Positions 37,180 through 46,261 of a stretch of 64,000 nucleotides of DNA are shown here, in pieces. Within the stretch, counting starts at the first letter, position 1. The number at the start of each line of letters is the position of its first letter. The notes beneath the pieces were generated by a model. The model was not told the origin of the DNA. It did no database searches and worked only from the letters and a program-made list of their open reading frames with translations. The position numbers and the translations under genes are program-made. This DNA comes from Oceanihabitans sp. IOP_32 (GTDB lineage Bacteria; Bacteroidota; Bacteroidia; Flavobacteriales; Flavobacteriaceae), in the NCBI RefSeq assembly GCF_009498295.1, contig NZ_CP040813.1, forward strand, positions 1,433,001 to 1,497,000. The letters run 5' to 3'.

Positions 37180-37716
37180 TTAATTTAAAGTAAATTCTCT
37201 TTTTAATTCGCTTAACTTATTTGCAATACTCGCATTATATTGAATATCGCCAACTCTTAAAATGAAACCACCTAAAATGCTTTCATCAATAATATTTTCT
37301 AATTCTGCACTTTTACCTGTTAGTGCTTTAATTTTATCTGTAATTTTTGTTTCTAAAGCCTCGTTTATAGGCACAGCGGTTGTAACTGTTGCTAATTGTA
37401 GGCCTATGTGTGCATTGTATAGCTTCGTATACTCTAAAGCCACCTGCTCTAAAAGTGGTAGGCGGTTATTCTCACTTAAAACATGAATTAAATTAACCGT
37501 TAATGCACTAGAATCTTTAAAAATCTGTAATAACGATGCGGTTATAACTGGCCTACTGATGTTAGGCGTTTTTAAAAAATTGGCTAAGTCTTCACTTTCT
37601 GCAATCGTCTTGGCATATAACTCCATATCGTTGGCTACCGCCTTTGTCGAATCTTGATCGATTGCTAAACTTAACAACGCTTTTGCGTATCGTATTGCTG
37701 CTCTTTCTAATGCCAT
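37180..37716 (-). CDS. atpH: ATP synthase delta subunit
   Basis: The 178-residue delta (OSCP) subunit connects the F1 head to the peripheral stalk. An N-terminal helical bundle (AIRYAKALLSLA) and the C-terminal signature ILGGFILRVGDIQYNASI are present. The ATG at 37716 (MALERAA...) is preferred over an upstream frame that adds six residues. Confidence 0.96.
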   Translation of the reverse strand: MALERAAIRYAKALLSLAIDQDSTKAVANDMELYAKTIAESEDLANFLKTPNISRPVITASLLQIFKDSSALTVNLIHVLSENNRLPLLEQVALEYTKLYNAHIGLQLATVTTAVPINEALETKITDKIKALTGKSAELENIIDESILGGFILRVGDIQYNASIANKLSELKREFTLN

Positions 37717-37781
37717 GGTTTTATAGACTAACACCTTTTTTATAACCGCGAGAGGTCATAAGGCTTAGGTGTTGGTTAAAC

Positions 37782-38282
37782 TTAATTTAATTTTGCTTCA
37801 GTTAACATAGAATCTACTAATTCTATCTGCTTGTTTTTATCAGACAATTCCTGACGCAACACTTTTTCTGATATCTCTAAAGATAAATTTGCCACCTGAT
37901 TTTTCAACTCATCCATCGCCGCAATTTTCTCTTGTTTAATGGCCAACTGCGCTTGCTCAATCATGGCATCGGTTTGCTCTTGTGCTTCCTCTTTAGCTGA
38001 AGCTATCATATCGTCCTTCATCTGGCGTGCTTCCTTTAGCATCGCATCTCTTTCGCTACGCGCTTCCTGAAGTAATTTTTCGTTTGAAGCTTTAAGATTC
38101 GCCATCTCTAACTTCGCTTTTTCTGCAGCATCCAACGCATTTTGGATACCGTCTTCTCTAGACTCTAATGCATCTAAAATTGGTTTCCATGCAAATTTTT
38201 TCATTAAAAAAATGATGATCACTAAAATAGCGAACTGCATAAAAAACAAACCTACCGAAAAATCGTTTAATAAAACATCCAT
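37782..38282 (-). CDS. atpF: ATP synthase b subunit
   Basis: A 166-residue subunit with one N-terminal membrane helix (about 10-28) and a long charged Ala/Glu-rich helix that dimerises as the peripheral stalk. It lies 95 bp after atpE with a strong hairpin between. Confidence 0.96.
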   Translation of the reverse strand: MDVLLNDFSVGLFFMQFAILVIIIFLMKKFAWKPILDALESREDGIQNALDAAEKAKLEMANLKASNEKLLQEARSERDAMLKEARQMKDDMIASAKEEAQEQTDAMIEQAQLAIKQEKIAAMDELKNQVANLSLEISEKVLRQELSDKNKQIELVDSMLTEAKLN

Positions 38283-38323
38283 ATTATATCGATTACTTAA
38301 ATTCTTTTTTTGTTTAATTTAAA

Positions 38324-38357
38324 ACAGGCTCTACAACCAACCGTTGTAGAAACCTGT
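38324..38357. promoter_or_regulatory. Hairpin between atpE and atpF
   Basis: CTCTACAAC and GTTGTAGA form the core of a stem, extended by ACAGG/CCTGT, around a short loop. On the minus strand it is followed by TTTTAAATT, a weak T-run. It could end or protect part of the atpE transcripts, matching the need for many c-subunits per complex. Confidence 0.7.
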
Positions 38358-38377
38358 CTTTTTTTTCTAGGAATTTC

Positions 38378-38566
38378 TTATTTCCCTAAGATTAAAGCAC
38401 CAAATGCTAAACCTTCCACTAGAGCTCCAATAATAATCATCGCGGTTTGGATCTTTCCTGCTGCTTCTGGTTGACGAGCGATACCCTCCAACGCTTTAGC
38501 GCCAATGTGACCTAAACTGAAACCTGCTCCGATTACGATAATTCCTGCTGCAAATAAATTGTACAT
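38378..38566 (-). CDS. atpE: ATP synthase c subunit
   Basis: A 62-residue hairpin of two membrane helices joined by a polar loop with Arg31-Gln32-Pro33. The ion-binding carboxylate is Glu51 (ALVEGLAFG). There is no obvious sodium motif (Gln in helix 1 with Glu-Ser/Thr in helix 2), so proton use is likely. It is short relative to enterobacterial c but usual for Flavobacteria. Confidence 0.95.
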   Translation of the reverse strand: MYNLFAAGIIVIGAGFSLGHIGAKALEGIARQPEAAGKIQTAMIIIGALVEGLAFGALILGK

Positions 38567-38671
38567 ACTAATTTGGTTTTATAAATATTAATTAAACAAA
38601 TTCTTCTTTCTAACTAAAGCGTTTTAAACCTACGCCTTAGTGTTAATCATGCTTTACAAGCACCTTCTTTT

Positions 38672-39778
38672 TTAGTGATCGTCGTGATCTGCAACAGACA
38701 TCCCTATAAATAAAGACGATAGCATCGTAAATATATAGGCCTGTAAAAACGCTACCAACAACTCAATCATGGCAATAAACAACGACAATACTAAAGACAA
38801 TCCTGTTGATGCCACAGGGCCAAAAGCAGCTTTCATAGACACCATTAGAGCCATTAAACTCATAAATATAAAGTGTCCTGCTGTTATGTTTGCAAATAAA
38901 CGAATTAATAACGAAAAGGGCTTAATAAGCAAAAACCCTGCTAGCTCAATAATAGCTAACAGCGGCCTAATTAAATAAGGCACTCCAGGCATCCATAAGG
39001 TATGTGCCCAAAAATCTTTAGTCCCACTAAACATATACACCAACATGGTGAAAAAAGCGAGACAGGTAGTCACGGCGATTTGCCCGGTCACGTTAAATCC
39101 TAGTGGGGTTAAACCTAATATATTTAATATCCAAATAAAGAAAAATACGGTAAGGAGAAAACCCATAAACTTTCTATATTTCTTTTCTCCAATATTTGGT
39201 ATCGCAATCTCATCACGAACGTAAATTACAAGCGGCTCTAAAGCCCTAGAAAACCCTTTAGGTATAGTATTTCCTTTTTTATACTGTCTCGCCAAACCGC
39301 CAAATGCCAAAAGCATTATTAGTCCGGCTAAAAGCATACCCAGAACACTTTTAGTAATCGATAAATCGAGAACTCTTTTTGCATTTGCTGGTTTTTGAGC
39401 TTCGTTTAATTCCAGTGCCGTGGCTCCTGGTTCTAGTTCGTATATTTTAGTGTGATATTTTACTAATTGCGTGCCATCTTTATTGACAACCACCTCACCT
39501 TCATCGTTGTGCTTAAACTCTGAAGACATAAAGGTTTTTAATCCGTTACTTGTCCAAACAATTACAGGTAAGGAAAACCCGTAATGCACCCCGGTAGCAT
39601 TATTCGTAAAAAGATGAAAATCGTGAGCGTCTTTAAGATGATGAGCAATATATGCATTTATCTCTTCGGGCGTGTTTACTAAATTATCGTCTTTAGCATC
39701 GTCCTGAGCAAATGTTGGAAATGTTACTAGAGCTAAAACGAATACTACTAAAAACTTGATAGATTTTGTCGCTACCAT
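38672..39778 (-). CDS. atpB: ATP synthase a subunit
   Basis: A 368-residue membrane stator subunit. It begins with a signal-peptide-like segment (ends FPTFAQ) and a hydrophilic extension of about 110 residues, which is usual in Bacteroidota. The channel part follows, with the essential Arg (Arg293 in LIRLFANITAGH). A His-rich tail DHDDH ends the protein. It is first of the F0F1 genes proper, with a promoter-like site 50 bp upstream. Confidence 0.96.
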   Translation of the reverse strand: MVATKSIKFLVVFVLALVTFPTFAQDDAKDDNLVNTPEEINAYIAHHLKDAHDFHLFTNNATGVHYGFSLPVIVWTSNGLKTFMSSEFKHNDEGEVVVNKDGTQLVKYHTKIYELEPGATALELNEAQKPANAKRVLDLSITKSVLGMLLAGLIMLLAFGGLARQYKKGNTIPKGFSRALEPLVIYVRDEIAIPNIGEKKYRKFMGFLLTVFFFIWILNILGLTPLGFNVTGQIAVTTCLAFFTMLVYMFSGTKDFWAHTLWMPGVPYLIRPLLAIIELAGFLLIKPFSLLIRLFANITAGHFIFMSLMALMVSMKAAFGPVASTGLSLVLSLFIAMIELLVAFLQAYIFTMLSSLFIGMSVADHDDH

Positions 39779-39823
39779 AATGCTTTATCTGAATAATGAA
39801 ATTTATGTCTTACAAATTTTGTG

Positions 39824-39831
39824 CAAATCTA
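39824..39831 (-). promoter_or_regulatory. Putative -7 element upstream of atpB
   Basis: On the minus strand this reads TAGATTTG, fitting TAnnTTTG, about 45 bp before the atpB ATG. No clear TTG sits at the usual distance. It could give the ATP synthase genes a transcript separate from sprE and bactofilin. Confidence 0.4.
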
Positions 39832-39918
39832 ATGAATAATTTGAAATCGACAGCTTTTTTTTAAATAGATTTTAGCTAAATGCAAAAGTGCTAAAAAAAC
39901 GAACAAAATCATCAATAA

Positions 39919-40290
39919 CTACTTACTGTTTAACAACTTACCTACGCCCGTTATTTCTGCGATTAAAAAAACGAATAAGGGCACCACCAAACTTATGCGT
40001 TCAGGCTGAGATAAATTGTCGTTGTCGAATACAGGTTCTTTAAACAATAAGAAGAATATACCAAATTTAAAAAACAGTAATCCCAAGTAAACAAAACCAG
40101 CAAAACTCAATAAATTTAATGCAACTAACTCAACACAAACGTATAGCACTATGGCTGCTATGGCATGAAAAATATAAACCTTGAGTAAAGAGTAAGCCAA
40201 TCCAGAGCCCATTAAATAATTATTTAAGCTAAAACTAATCGCAAATAATACTGCAACGGCTAGTATAAAATATAAGATACGTGTAATCAT
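39919..40290 (-). CDS. DUF6168 family membrane protein
   Basis: A 123-residue protein with four hydrophobic helices. It matches the small membrane protein encoded between atpZ and atpB in Flavobacteria (DUF6168). By position it may take the place of AtpI in assembly of the c-ring, but that is only inference. Confidence 0.75.
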   Translation of the reverse strand: MITRILYFILAVAVLFAISFSLNNYLMGSGLAYSLLKVYIFHAIAAIVLYVCVELVALNLLSFAGFVYLGLLFFKFGIFFLLFKEPVFDNDNLSQPERISLVVPLFVFLIAEITGVGKLLNSK

Positions 40291-40321
40291 TAATTAATGT
40301 AAAATAACTGTTAATGTAATT

Positions 40322-40567
40322 TCAATCTTTATTGGTTAGGTTAGTAACCTGCCTAATTACCGAAAAAATAGCAATAAACACCGCACTCAAAGAAACAATT
40401 TTATAATACAATTGATTTTGATTATTAAATTTCACGTCGAGCCAGGCCCCTAATTCGCTACCTAAATAAATGGTAAGGCCCATTTGTAGGGCTATAGAGC
40501 TAAATTGAAGAAAAGGATTAGGCCGTTTTTTTGGTTTTCGAGTCACCTTGCATACTTTTTTCGGCAC
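40322..40567 (-). CDS. AtpZ/AtpI family protein
   Basis: An 81-residue protein with two membrane helices (IALQMGLTIYLGSELGAWLD, then YYKIVSLSAVFIAIFSVIR), the AtpZ pattern. Relatives pair with AtpI and affect Mg2+/Ca2+ or c-ring assembly. The start is uncertain: GTG at 40567 gives a 50-bp overlap with the bactofilin gene, GTG at 40546 a shorter one. No ATG exists before helix 1. Confidence 0.88.
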   Translation of the reverse strand: MPKKVCKVTRKPKKRPNPFLQFSSIALQMGLTIYLGSELGAWLDVKFNNQNQLYYKIVSLSAVFIAIFSVIRQVTNLTNKD

Positions 40568-40922
40568 CTTTCATATTACAGGTTACGTTAAATGTTGCCC
40601 CTGGTTCTACGGCCAATTTACCCGCTACCACTTCGCCTTCAATATGTGCAGATGCTTTTAATGTAAGGGTACCAGATAGCGCTAATTTACCAGAAAATTT
40701 ACCTTCAAAATACGCATCGGTGCCCTCTAGCGTACCGTTAATAAAGCCAGATTTACCCACAACTACTTTTCCTGTAGTTATAACATTTCCTTCTATAATA
40801 CCATCAATTCTAAAATCGCCTTCACTGTTAAGGTCTCCTAAAATTTTTGTGCCTTGAGAAATAATATTTTGACTTGATGCTCCTTCTGTCATGTGTTTGT
40901 TTTTTTTGTTATCAGAAAACAT
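40518..40922 (-). CDS. Bactofilin (polymer-forming cytoskeletal protein)
   Basis: A 134-residue protein with a central right-handed beta-helix of Gly/Val/Ile-rich repeats (GTKILGDLNSEGDFRIDGII, GNVITTGKVVVGKSGFING), the bactofilin signature, and short disordered ends. Bactofilins polymerise without nucleotide and position cell-wall or envelope machinery. It lies 8 bp after the sprE stop and overlaps atpZ. Confidence 0.93.
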   Translation of the reverse strand: MFSDNKKNKHMTEGASSQNIISQGTKILGDLNSEGDFRIDGIIEGNVITTGKVVVGKSGFINGTLEGTDAYFEGKFSGKLALSGTLTLKASAHIEGEVVAGKLAVEPGATFNVTCNMKGAEKSMQGDSKTKKTA

Positions 40923-40930
40923 AATTGCTG

Positions 40931-43525
40931 TTATTTATTGTTAATATTTAAATACGACTCTAAATTTTTATGAATTTGAACTTTTTTATAGTTTGCAGAT
41001 GAAATTGCAAAATAAGGTTCTTTAATTTTTTTATAGTCTTCTTCCGAAAATAATTGATCGAATGTTTTTGCCACCTGCGCATTATTTAGCCCGTGAACTA
41101 CAACAAATTTAGTATGGGGTTTATAGACGTCTAACGAGGTTTTTAAATTGTAATACCTGAGATTCTTTAAAATCGAATCTAAGGTTTCTTTAAAACTCTC
41201 TATACTAGCGTCATCTGCGTCATTAAACCTAAAAACCACCTTATAAGGGGCTGAAACCTCTTGAGCTTCGATGTTAAAATCGCTATGCGCTATTTTTGGT
41301 AATACCTCGTTTTTAATCTTTTCTGCTTGCCGCCCTTCTGGGGTATTTGCAAAAGTTACAGCCACATAATTTATCGCTTTTTCATAAGCATCAAAACCCA
41401 ATAACCTACCCATAGCTGTGGCTTTTAAAAGTTCAAATTTAGGCACGATATAAGTGCCCTCAAACCTATTTATATAGGCCTCACTTTTAGCTATTACTTG
41501 GGCGTATTCTTGGTTTTCGTGCAAAGCGTAAACTCTTTCGTAAAGAGCATCTGGGCTATCCTTATCTTTTTGATTTACCGATTCTGGATTGTTTAAAATA
41601 AGGGCATACCGCGATTCTGGATATTTATTTATTATTTCGTTTTTAGCCATTGCGGCTTCGTCTTTTTGTCCTAACAATTCGTAAATTTTGTACAAATTAT
41701 ATTTTGAAGGCACAATTAAGCGTTCTTCTGGATTACTCTTTAATACCTTTAAAAATTTACTTTTTGATAAGGGATACGCTTTAAACTTCTCCATATAAAT
41801 AAGGCCCAATTGATAATTGGCGAAATTCCGCGCTTTTAAAATACTGTCAATAACCCTTTCTTCGGAAGGAATTTTGGAGATATAATACTGTGGGTTATAG
41901 CGTTCTTCATCTGGCACTTGAGCTATAATAGTATGCCCTCTTGTGTTATTTGATGGCACCAATGTACCCTGGTTAGACCACCTCCAATTATCTTGTAAGG
42001 TTCTACTACCCCAGATTTTTAAAAACTCGTTTTTTCCATAAGCCACTGTTGTAGGATTGTAAAAATAAAATGTGGCCACTTGGTTTTGAGAGGTCTTATT
42101 CGATGTCTGGCTGTTCATGGGACTAGTAGCTCTTGCTATCCCAGTGTTAGATTTTGGTACTTGCTGTTTATCTTTATCCGCTTCTGCTTTAACTTTTAAA
42201 TTCTCTACATAAGTATTAAAATATGCTGAGCGTTCTGTTTCAGAAAAATTGACCAATTGTAAAACGCTGTCGCTTACCCGCTCGACGTTTTCGTAATAAA
42301 TAACGTCTTCTAAATTATCGCGCTTACGTTTTATAACGCGATATGGTTTCGAATTTAATGCCAAATTAGTCATTGTACTGTCGTAATAATAGCCTGCGGT
42401 TTCATAATTTGATTTCTCAAAATTCATATCGCCTATTATTAGATAATTTTCGGCTTTTAACAATTGGTCTTGAGAATTGGTTCGCAAGGACTTATTGTAA
42501 TACACAAGAGCTAAAGAGTCGGCTTCATTTTTTAAATAATAATTTCCTATTTGATGATATATTTTATCCAAATACGGTCTGTTTTCTCTATTTTTCTCTA
42601 GATTTCTAAGGTGTTCTAGCAAGGCCAGCTTATCACCAGTTTCATAATCAAAATTTTTAATCTTTTCGATATGAGCACTAATCATATAAATTCTAGGTGT
42701 CTTTCTGTTGAGTTCTATAACTTTATCAAAGGCTATATTTGCACTGTCTTTATACCCTAAAGTATTGTAGAGTTGCCCTTGAATAAAACGAAAACGTCCG
42801 CGCTCGTCGTTACTTTTTGTGGCTTTTGCAGCGATTTCTAATTGTGTAATCGCACTATCAACAGACTTCGTGTTTAAATAGGCTTGCGCTAACATAGAAG
42901 TGGCATCGGCCAAATCTTGATCTTCTAAAGTGACATCTTGTAATAAGCGTTTTAGTTTTTTTATCGCAATTTCATTATTATCTAAACGAATATTCGCTTT
43001 TTCACGCCATATTTTAACCTGATTTATCTTATCGCTAGTTGGGTATTTATTAAGAATATTGTTAAACGCCGCCAGTGCCGGTACAAAACGCTGATCGTAA
43101 TAGCGTGCTTTACCTAGCAACAAATACGCTTCGTCCATTTGAGGGTTTTTTTCTCGACCCTTAATATTCATACTGTGTTTTTGTATCGCTTTAACCGCTT
43201 TTTCTTCAGCTCTTCTAAAATTTTCGTTTTCAAACTGACTTGCTAAGACCACTTCTTCTCGAACCTCCAAACGTTCAATAGGAAGCACCTCCCAATAATT
43301 ATCGGTATAATTTTCGTTTAAAATTTCCCTGCCTGTCTCTAAAGCTAGATATCCGTTGTACAGCGTATTAAATTCCGCAGTTACCGCATGGAAATTTCTG
43401 TTCACAAATTTGTCCTTTTTTCTAGAACAACTTGTAAGCAAAATTATAGCCAGTACAATAATTATTAAGGCTTTTGTAGGTGTTTTCAATCTTGGTTTTT
43501 TGTCGGTTAAATAACTGAAACCCAC
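40931..43525 (-). CDS. sprE: Type IX secretion/gliding TPR lipoprotein SprE (PorW)
   Basis: An 864-residue TPR-rich lipoprotein; lipobox LLTSC. The opening after the Cys (KDKFVNRNFHAVTAEFNTLYNGY) and the repeated helical pairs fit SprE/PorW, needed for type IX secretion and gliding in Flavobacterium and Porphyromonas. The start is GTG at 43525; TTG at 43489 gives a cleaner lipoprotein signal and should be considered. It heads a compact run with bactofilin, atpZ, DUF6168 and the atp genes. Confidence 0.9.
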   Translation of the reverse strand: MGFSYLTDKKPRLKTPTKALIIIVLAIILLTSCSRKKDKFVNRNFHAVTAEFNTLYNGYLALETGREILNENYTDNYWEVLPIERLEVREEVVLASQFENENFRRAEEKAVKAIQKHSMNIKGREKNPQMDEAYLLLGKARYYDQRFVPALAAFNNILNKYPTSDKINQVKIWREKANIRLDNNEIAIKKLKRLLQDVTLEDQDLADATSMLAQAYLNTKSVDSAITQLEIAAKATKSNDERGRFRFIQGQLYNTLGYKDSANIAFDKVIELNRKTPRIYMISAHIEKIKNFDYETGDKLALLEHLRNLEKNRENRPYLDKIYHQIGNYYLKNEADSLALVYYNKSLRTNSQDQLLKAENYLIIGDMNFEKSNYETAGYYYDSTMTNLALNSKPYRVIKRKRDNLEDVIYYENVERVSDSVLQLVNFSETERSAYFNTYVENLKVKAEADKDKQQVPKSNTGIARATSPMNSQTSNKTSQNQVATFYFYNPTTVAYGKNEFLKIWGSRTLQDNWRWSNQGTLVPSNNTRGHTIIAQVPDEERYNPQYYISKIPSEERVIDSILKARNFANYQLGLIYMEKFKAYPLSKSKFLKVLKSNPEERLIVPSKYNLYKIYELLGQKDEAAMAKNEIINKYPESRYALILNNPESVNQKDKDSPDALYERVYALHENQEYAQVIAKSEAYINRFEGTYIVPKFELLKATAMGRLLGFDAYEKAINYVAVTFANTPEGRQAEKIKNEVLPKIAHSDFNIEAQEVSAPYKVVFRFNDADDASIESFKETLDSILKNLRYYNLKTSLDVYKPHTKFVVVHGLNNAQVAKTFDQLFSEEDYKKIKEPYFAISSANYKKVQIHKNLESYLNINNK

Positions 43526-43957
43526 AGCTATTATTATATAAAAATGTAAAAATAAGCATCTTTTTGGATTTAGCTACTTATTCGCCTTACAAAATACCCT
43601 CTCGATACTTTTGAGAATTTTATTTGTTGTTACGCGGAGATGCTCAGAGTTTGCACAGAGATGCGCTGAGAAAAATATTGGTTGTGCGTTTTTAGCGGGC
43701 AAAGCGGAAAAGGCGCGAAGTTTTCAGCGGAAACTAAACGGGGCTTTTCACAGGGATATACTGATTTTCTTGGTAATGCCAATTTAACCATATAATGTCG
43801 TAACAAATAGTTTCTTTTTTGTTTACTTTTCATCAAAAATAATTACCGTAACAATGCTATGCTATTTATTTTTCATTTCAATTAATCAAAAAATAATTCA
43901 ATTTATTTACACGACATTACAAAGTTAATTTGGTATCACTTACAGAATAAAAGAGAT
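43526..43957. other. Gene-free region with a MITE-like element
   Basis: 432 bp between the sprE start and the ABC gene. The left part (about 43630-43755) has alternating short words such as GCGGAGATGC, GCACAGAGATGC and AAGCGGAAAAGGCGCGAAG, a degenerate repeat-rich stretch with higher GC than its surroundings. The right part is the 165-bp element at 43774. A minus-strand ORF here is not a gene. Confidence 0.6.
43774..43938. repeat. MITE-like element, copy A (165 bp)
   Basis: Arms of about 30 bp are inverted repeats (TAATGCCAATTTAAC at the left; GTTAATTTGGTATCA at the right), each followed inward by a form of AATGTCGT. The interior is AT-rich with no ORF. The whole element aligns with copy B (23384-23549) in reverse complement. 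Confidence 0.75.
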
Positions 43958-44671
43958 TTAATTTGGTAGTGCTTCAGTACCAGAAAAATAGGCTTCAAGC
44001 TCTTTTAGTGTGGCTTCACTGGTTTTTAGATCTTTTACAATTTCGCCTTTTTCTAAAACTACAATTCGCTCACAAACCTCGGTAACATGAGTTAAATCAT
44101 GACTAGAAATTAAAACGGTAACCGTCCGTTTTTCGGTGAGACTTTTAATAATGCCCTTTAATCGAATTTGAGTGGTGGGATCTAAATTAGCAAAAGGCTC
44201 ATCTAAAATAATGACTTCTGGATTGCCAATAAGCGCTGCTACAATACCCACTTTTTTCTGATTACCCTTACTTAAATCACGTAAATATTTTTTTTGTCCT
44301 AAAATTTCTCCGTGAAAAAAATCTTTAAATTGATACAATAAAGCATTGACATCGGCCTTATTTTGTTGCCTTAATTCACCAATAAAGTAAAAATACTCCT
44401 CTGGTGTTAAGTAGCCTATTAAAAAACTCTCGTCGATAAAAGCCGAGGTAAAGGGTTTCCAATCTTCGCTCTTATGAACCGAAATTCCATTGTTTTTTAT
44501 AGCCCCTGTGGTGGGTTGGATTAAATCGAGTAGCAAACTAAAATAGGTGGTTTTTCCAGCACCATTATTTCCTACTAAGCCAAAACTTTGCCCTTTAGGA
44601 ATCTCAAGCTCTTCGACATTTAAAACCAGATTATTATTGTATTTCTTAGATAGGTTTGATGTGGTAATCAT
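43958..44671 (-). CDS. ABC transporter ATP-binding protein
   Basis: A 237-residue ATPase with Walker A GNNGAGKT (34-41), signature LSKGNQ, Walker B VIILDEPF and a His in ISSHD. It energises transport by the membrane protein encoded 12 bp upstream (DUF5687). The substrate is unknown. Confidence 0.95.
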   Translation of the reverse strand: MITTSNLSKKYNNNLVLNVEELEIPKGQSFGLVGNNGAGKTTYFSLLLDLIQPTTGAIKNNGISVHKSEDWKPFTSAFIDESFLIGYLTPEEYFYFIGELRQQNKADVNALLYQFKDFFHGEILGQKKYLRDLSKGNQKKVGIVAALIGNPEVIILDEPFANLDPTTQIRLKGIIKSLTEKRTVTVLISSHDLTHVTEVCERIVVLEKGEIVKDLKTSEATLKELEAYFSGTEALPN

Positions 44672-44683
44672 AATTTTTAAATT

Positions 44684-46162
44684 TTAATTATCTTGATTAA
44701 AGGCACTAATCATTTTATATTTTGAGGCTTTATAAGACTTTGTAATCGACTTAATTAGTTTTTTATGAAAACCAATTCCTATCACACCCAACGCAATAAG
44801 TGTTAAACAGGCCATTTCGAAACTTATTAAGAAATTAAGAATAGCAAATATAAGCATAGGAAAAACTAAAAGCGGAATACCAATAAGCCATTGCACTGTA
44901 CCCGTACCTTGGTAATTAAAGGCGGCTTTCTGACTTAAATTTATTTTTTTTCGATTAAAAGAGCCTCCGTACAAAATAACATGTGTATTCACCCCAATAT
45001 TATAAATAGCGGCAGCAAAATGTGCTAACAGAATTTTCCAACCAAAAAACACATAGGGGATGCCCAGAATAAACAAAACGATTACACTTATTGCCATTAA
45101 GGTGAATTTCGATTTTAAATAATCTTCGTATTTAATGTTTTGACTCATTAGCAACTTGTAATAGCTGCTATCCCAAGCTGGGATAAACTGCCCGAAATTC
45201 ATTAAAAAGATCCCGGTGGAAAACACGCCAATAAACATGAAGAACCAATACATTTCGAGGTACATGGGTTGGGTATAAAAAAACAGACCATACAACAAGC
45301 CTAAAACCAACATCCAAACGGAAGATTTTGTACGCTTATTTCGCCAAATTAGTTTTAAATCTAATTGTAGAAATGGCGCCATGCTTCCAAAGTTTTTTGT
45401 CCACTCCAAATTCGATGTGCTTACTTCTTTGGTGTGTGTTTTTAATCCGCTATCTAAAAACAACTTTTGCCTTAATATTTTAAAGTTGTACGCATATAAA
45501 ACCATTAGTATTACCACAGGAACCAGTAATAGTATAGGCTGTTCTGTAATTGATTTGATACCCTTTGAAAGGACACCAGCCACGTTTAAAATATTAAAAT
45601 AATTTAAGGCAAACAGCGATCCCAAAAGCAACATTATGGGTAAAAAAGATAATTCTGTTTTAGTCGATAAACTTTCTATAATAAAATTTAAAAAATTATT
45701 TATTAGTGTGATAAGCACCATAATACAAAGCCAAACTAAAACAGATGTCGCATTATAATTAGTCGCTATCAGTTTAATAGCAAATGGCACTACAGCAAAT
45801 AGGGGTAAAAAATTAAAAAATGATAAAATCGATTTGGCCAGAACAAAATTCACAATAGATTTTCGTTTAATTGGCAGTGTTAAAAGCGGCTTCACACTCA
45901 TCACTGGTAGTTTCTGGAAGAAGAATCTAAATATTAAATCGCCTATTATCCAAAAAAACAAAAGATTGTTAAACGCTGTTAAAGGATCTAAGTCTGGATA
46001 CAATTCTTTTAATAGGGTATCTAATACAAAACCCATCCCTAAAAACAACAGCATGAAATACAGCGCCAAAAAACCCATTAGTATTTTTATAGCCAAACTT
46101 TTACCAAAACTAGCCGACCTAAAAAACGCCTTCCACTCTAAATCTATAAAATGTCTAATCAT
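44684..46162 (-). CDS. DUF5687 ABC-type permease
   Basis: A 492-residue polytopic membrane protein with about 12 hydrophobic helices and a short cytoplasmic N-terminus (MIRHFIDLEWKAFFRSASFG). It matches DUF5687, the membrane partner of ABC-2-type exporters in Bacteroidota. It is paired with the ATPase downstream. The substrate is unknown. Confidence 0.88.
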   Translation of the reverse strand: MIRHFIDLEWKAFFRSASFGKSLAIKILMGFLALYFMLLFLGMGFVLDTLLKELYPDLDPLTAFNNLLFFWIIGDLIFRFFFQKLPVMSVKPLLTLPIKRKSIVNFVLAKSILSFFNFLPLFAVVPFAIKLIATNYNATSVLVWLCIMVLITLINNFLNFIIESLSTKTELSFLPIMLLLGSLFALNYFNILNVAGVLSKGIKSITEQPILLLVPVVILMVLYAYNFKILRQKLFLDSGLKTHTKEVSTSNLEWTKNFGSMAPFLQLDLKLIWRNKRTKSSVWMLVLGLLYGLFFYTQPMYLEMYWFFMFIGVFSTGIFLMNFGQFIPAWDSSYYKLLMSQNIKYEDYLKSKFTLMAISVIVLFILGIPYVFFGWKILLAHFAAAIYNIGVNTHVILYGGSFNRKKINLSQKAAFNYQGTGTVQWLIGIPLLVFPMLIFAILNFLISFEMACLTLIALGVIGIGFHKKLIKSITKSYKASKYKMISAFNQDN

Positions 46163-46240
46163 TATTATATATGTTTCAATTATTTGTATCCTCTACAAAT
46201 AATGTTGTGAATAAAAGTAAAAATTAAAAATCAACTTCAC

Positions 46241-46248
46241 TATTTTTG
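46241..46248 (+). promoter_or_regulatory. Putative -7 element of the reductase gene
   Basis: TATTTTTG fits TAnnTTTG and ends 13 bp before the ATG at 46262. No TTG at the usual distance was found. Confidence 0.4.
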
Positions 46249-46261
46249 TTAAAAAAATTAT

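Noticed and set aside
43630-43836. 68-codon minus-strand ORF before the ABC gene
   Set aside because: It runs across a degenerate repeat and into the MITE-like element; no family likeness.
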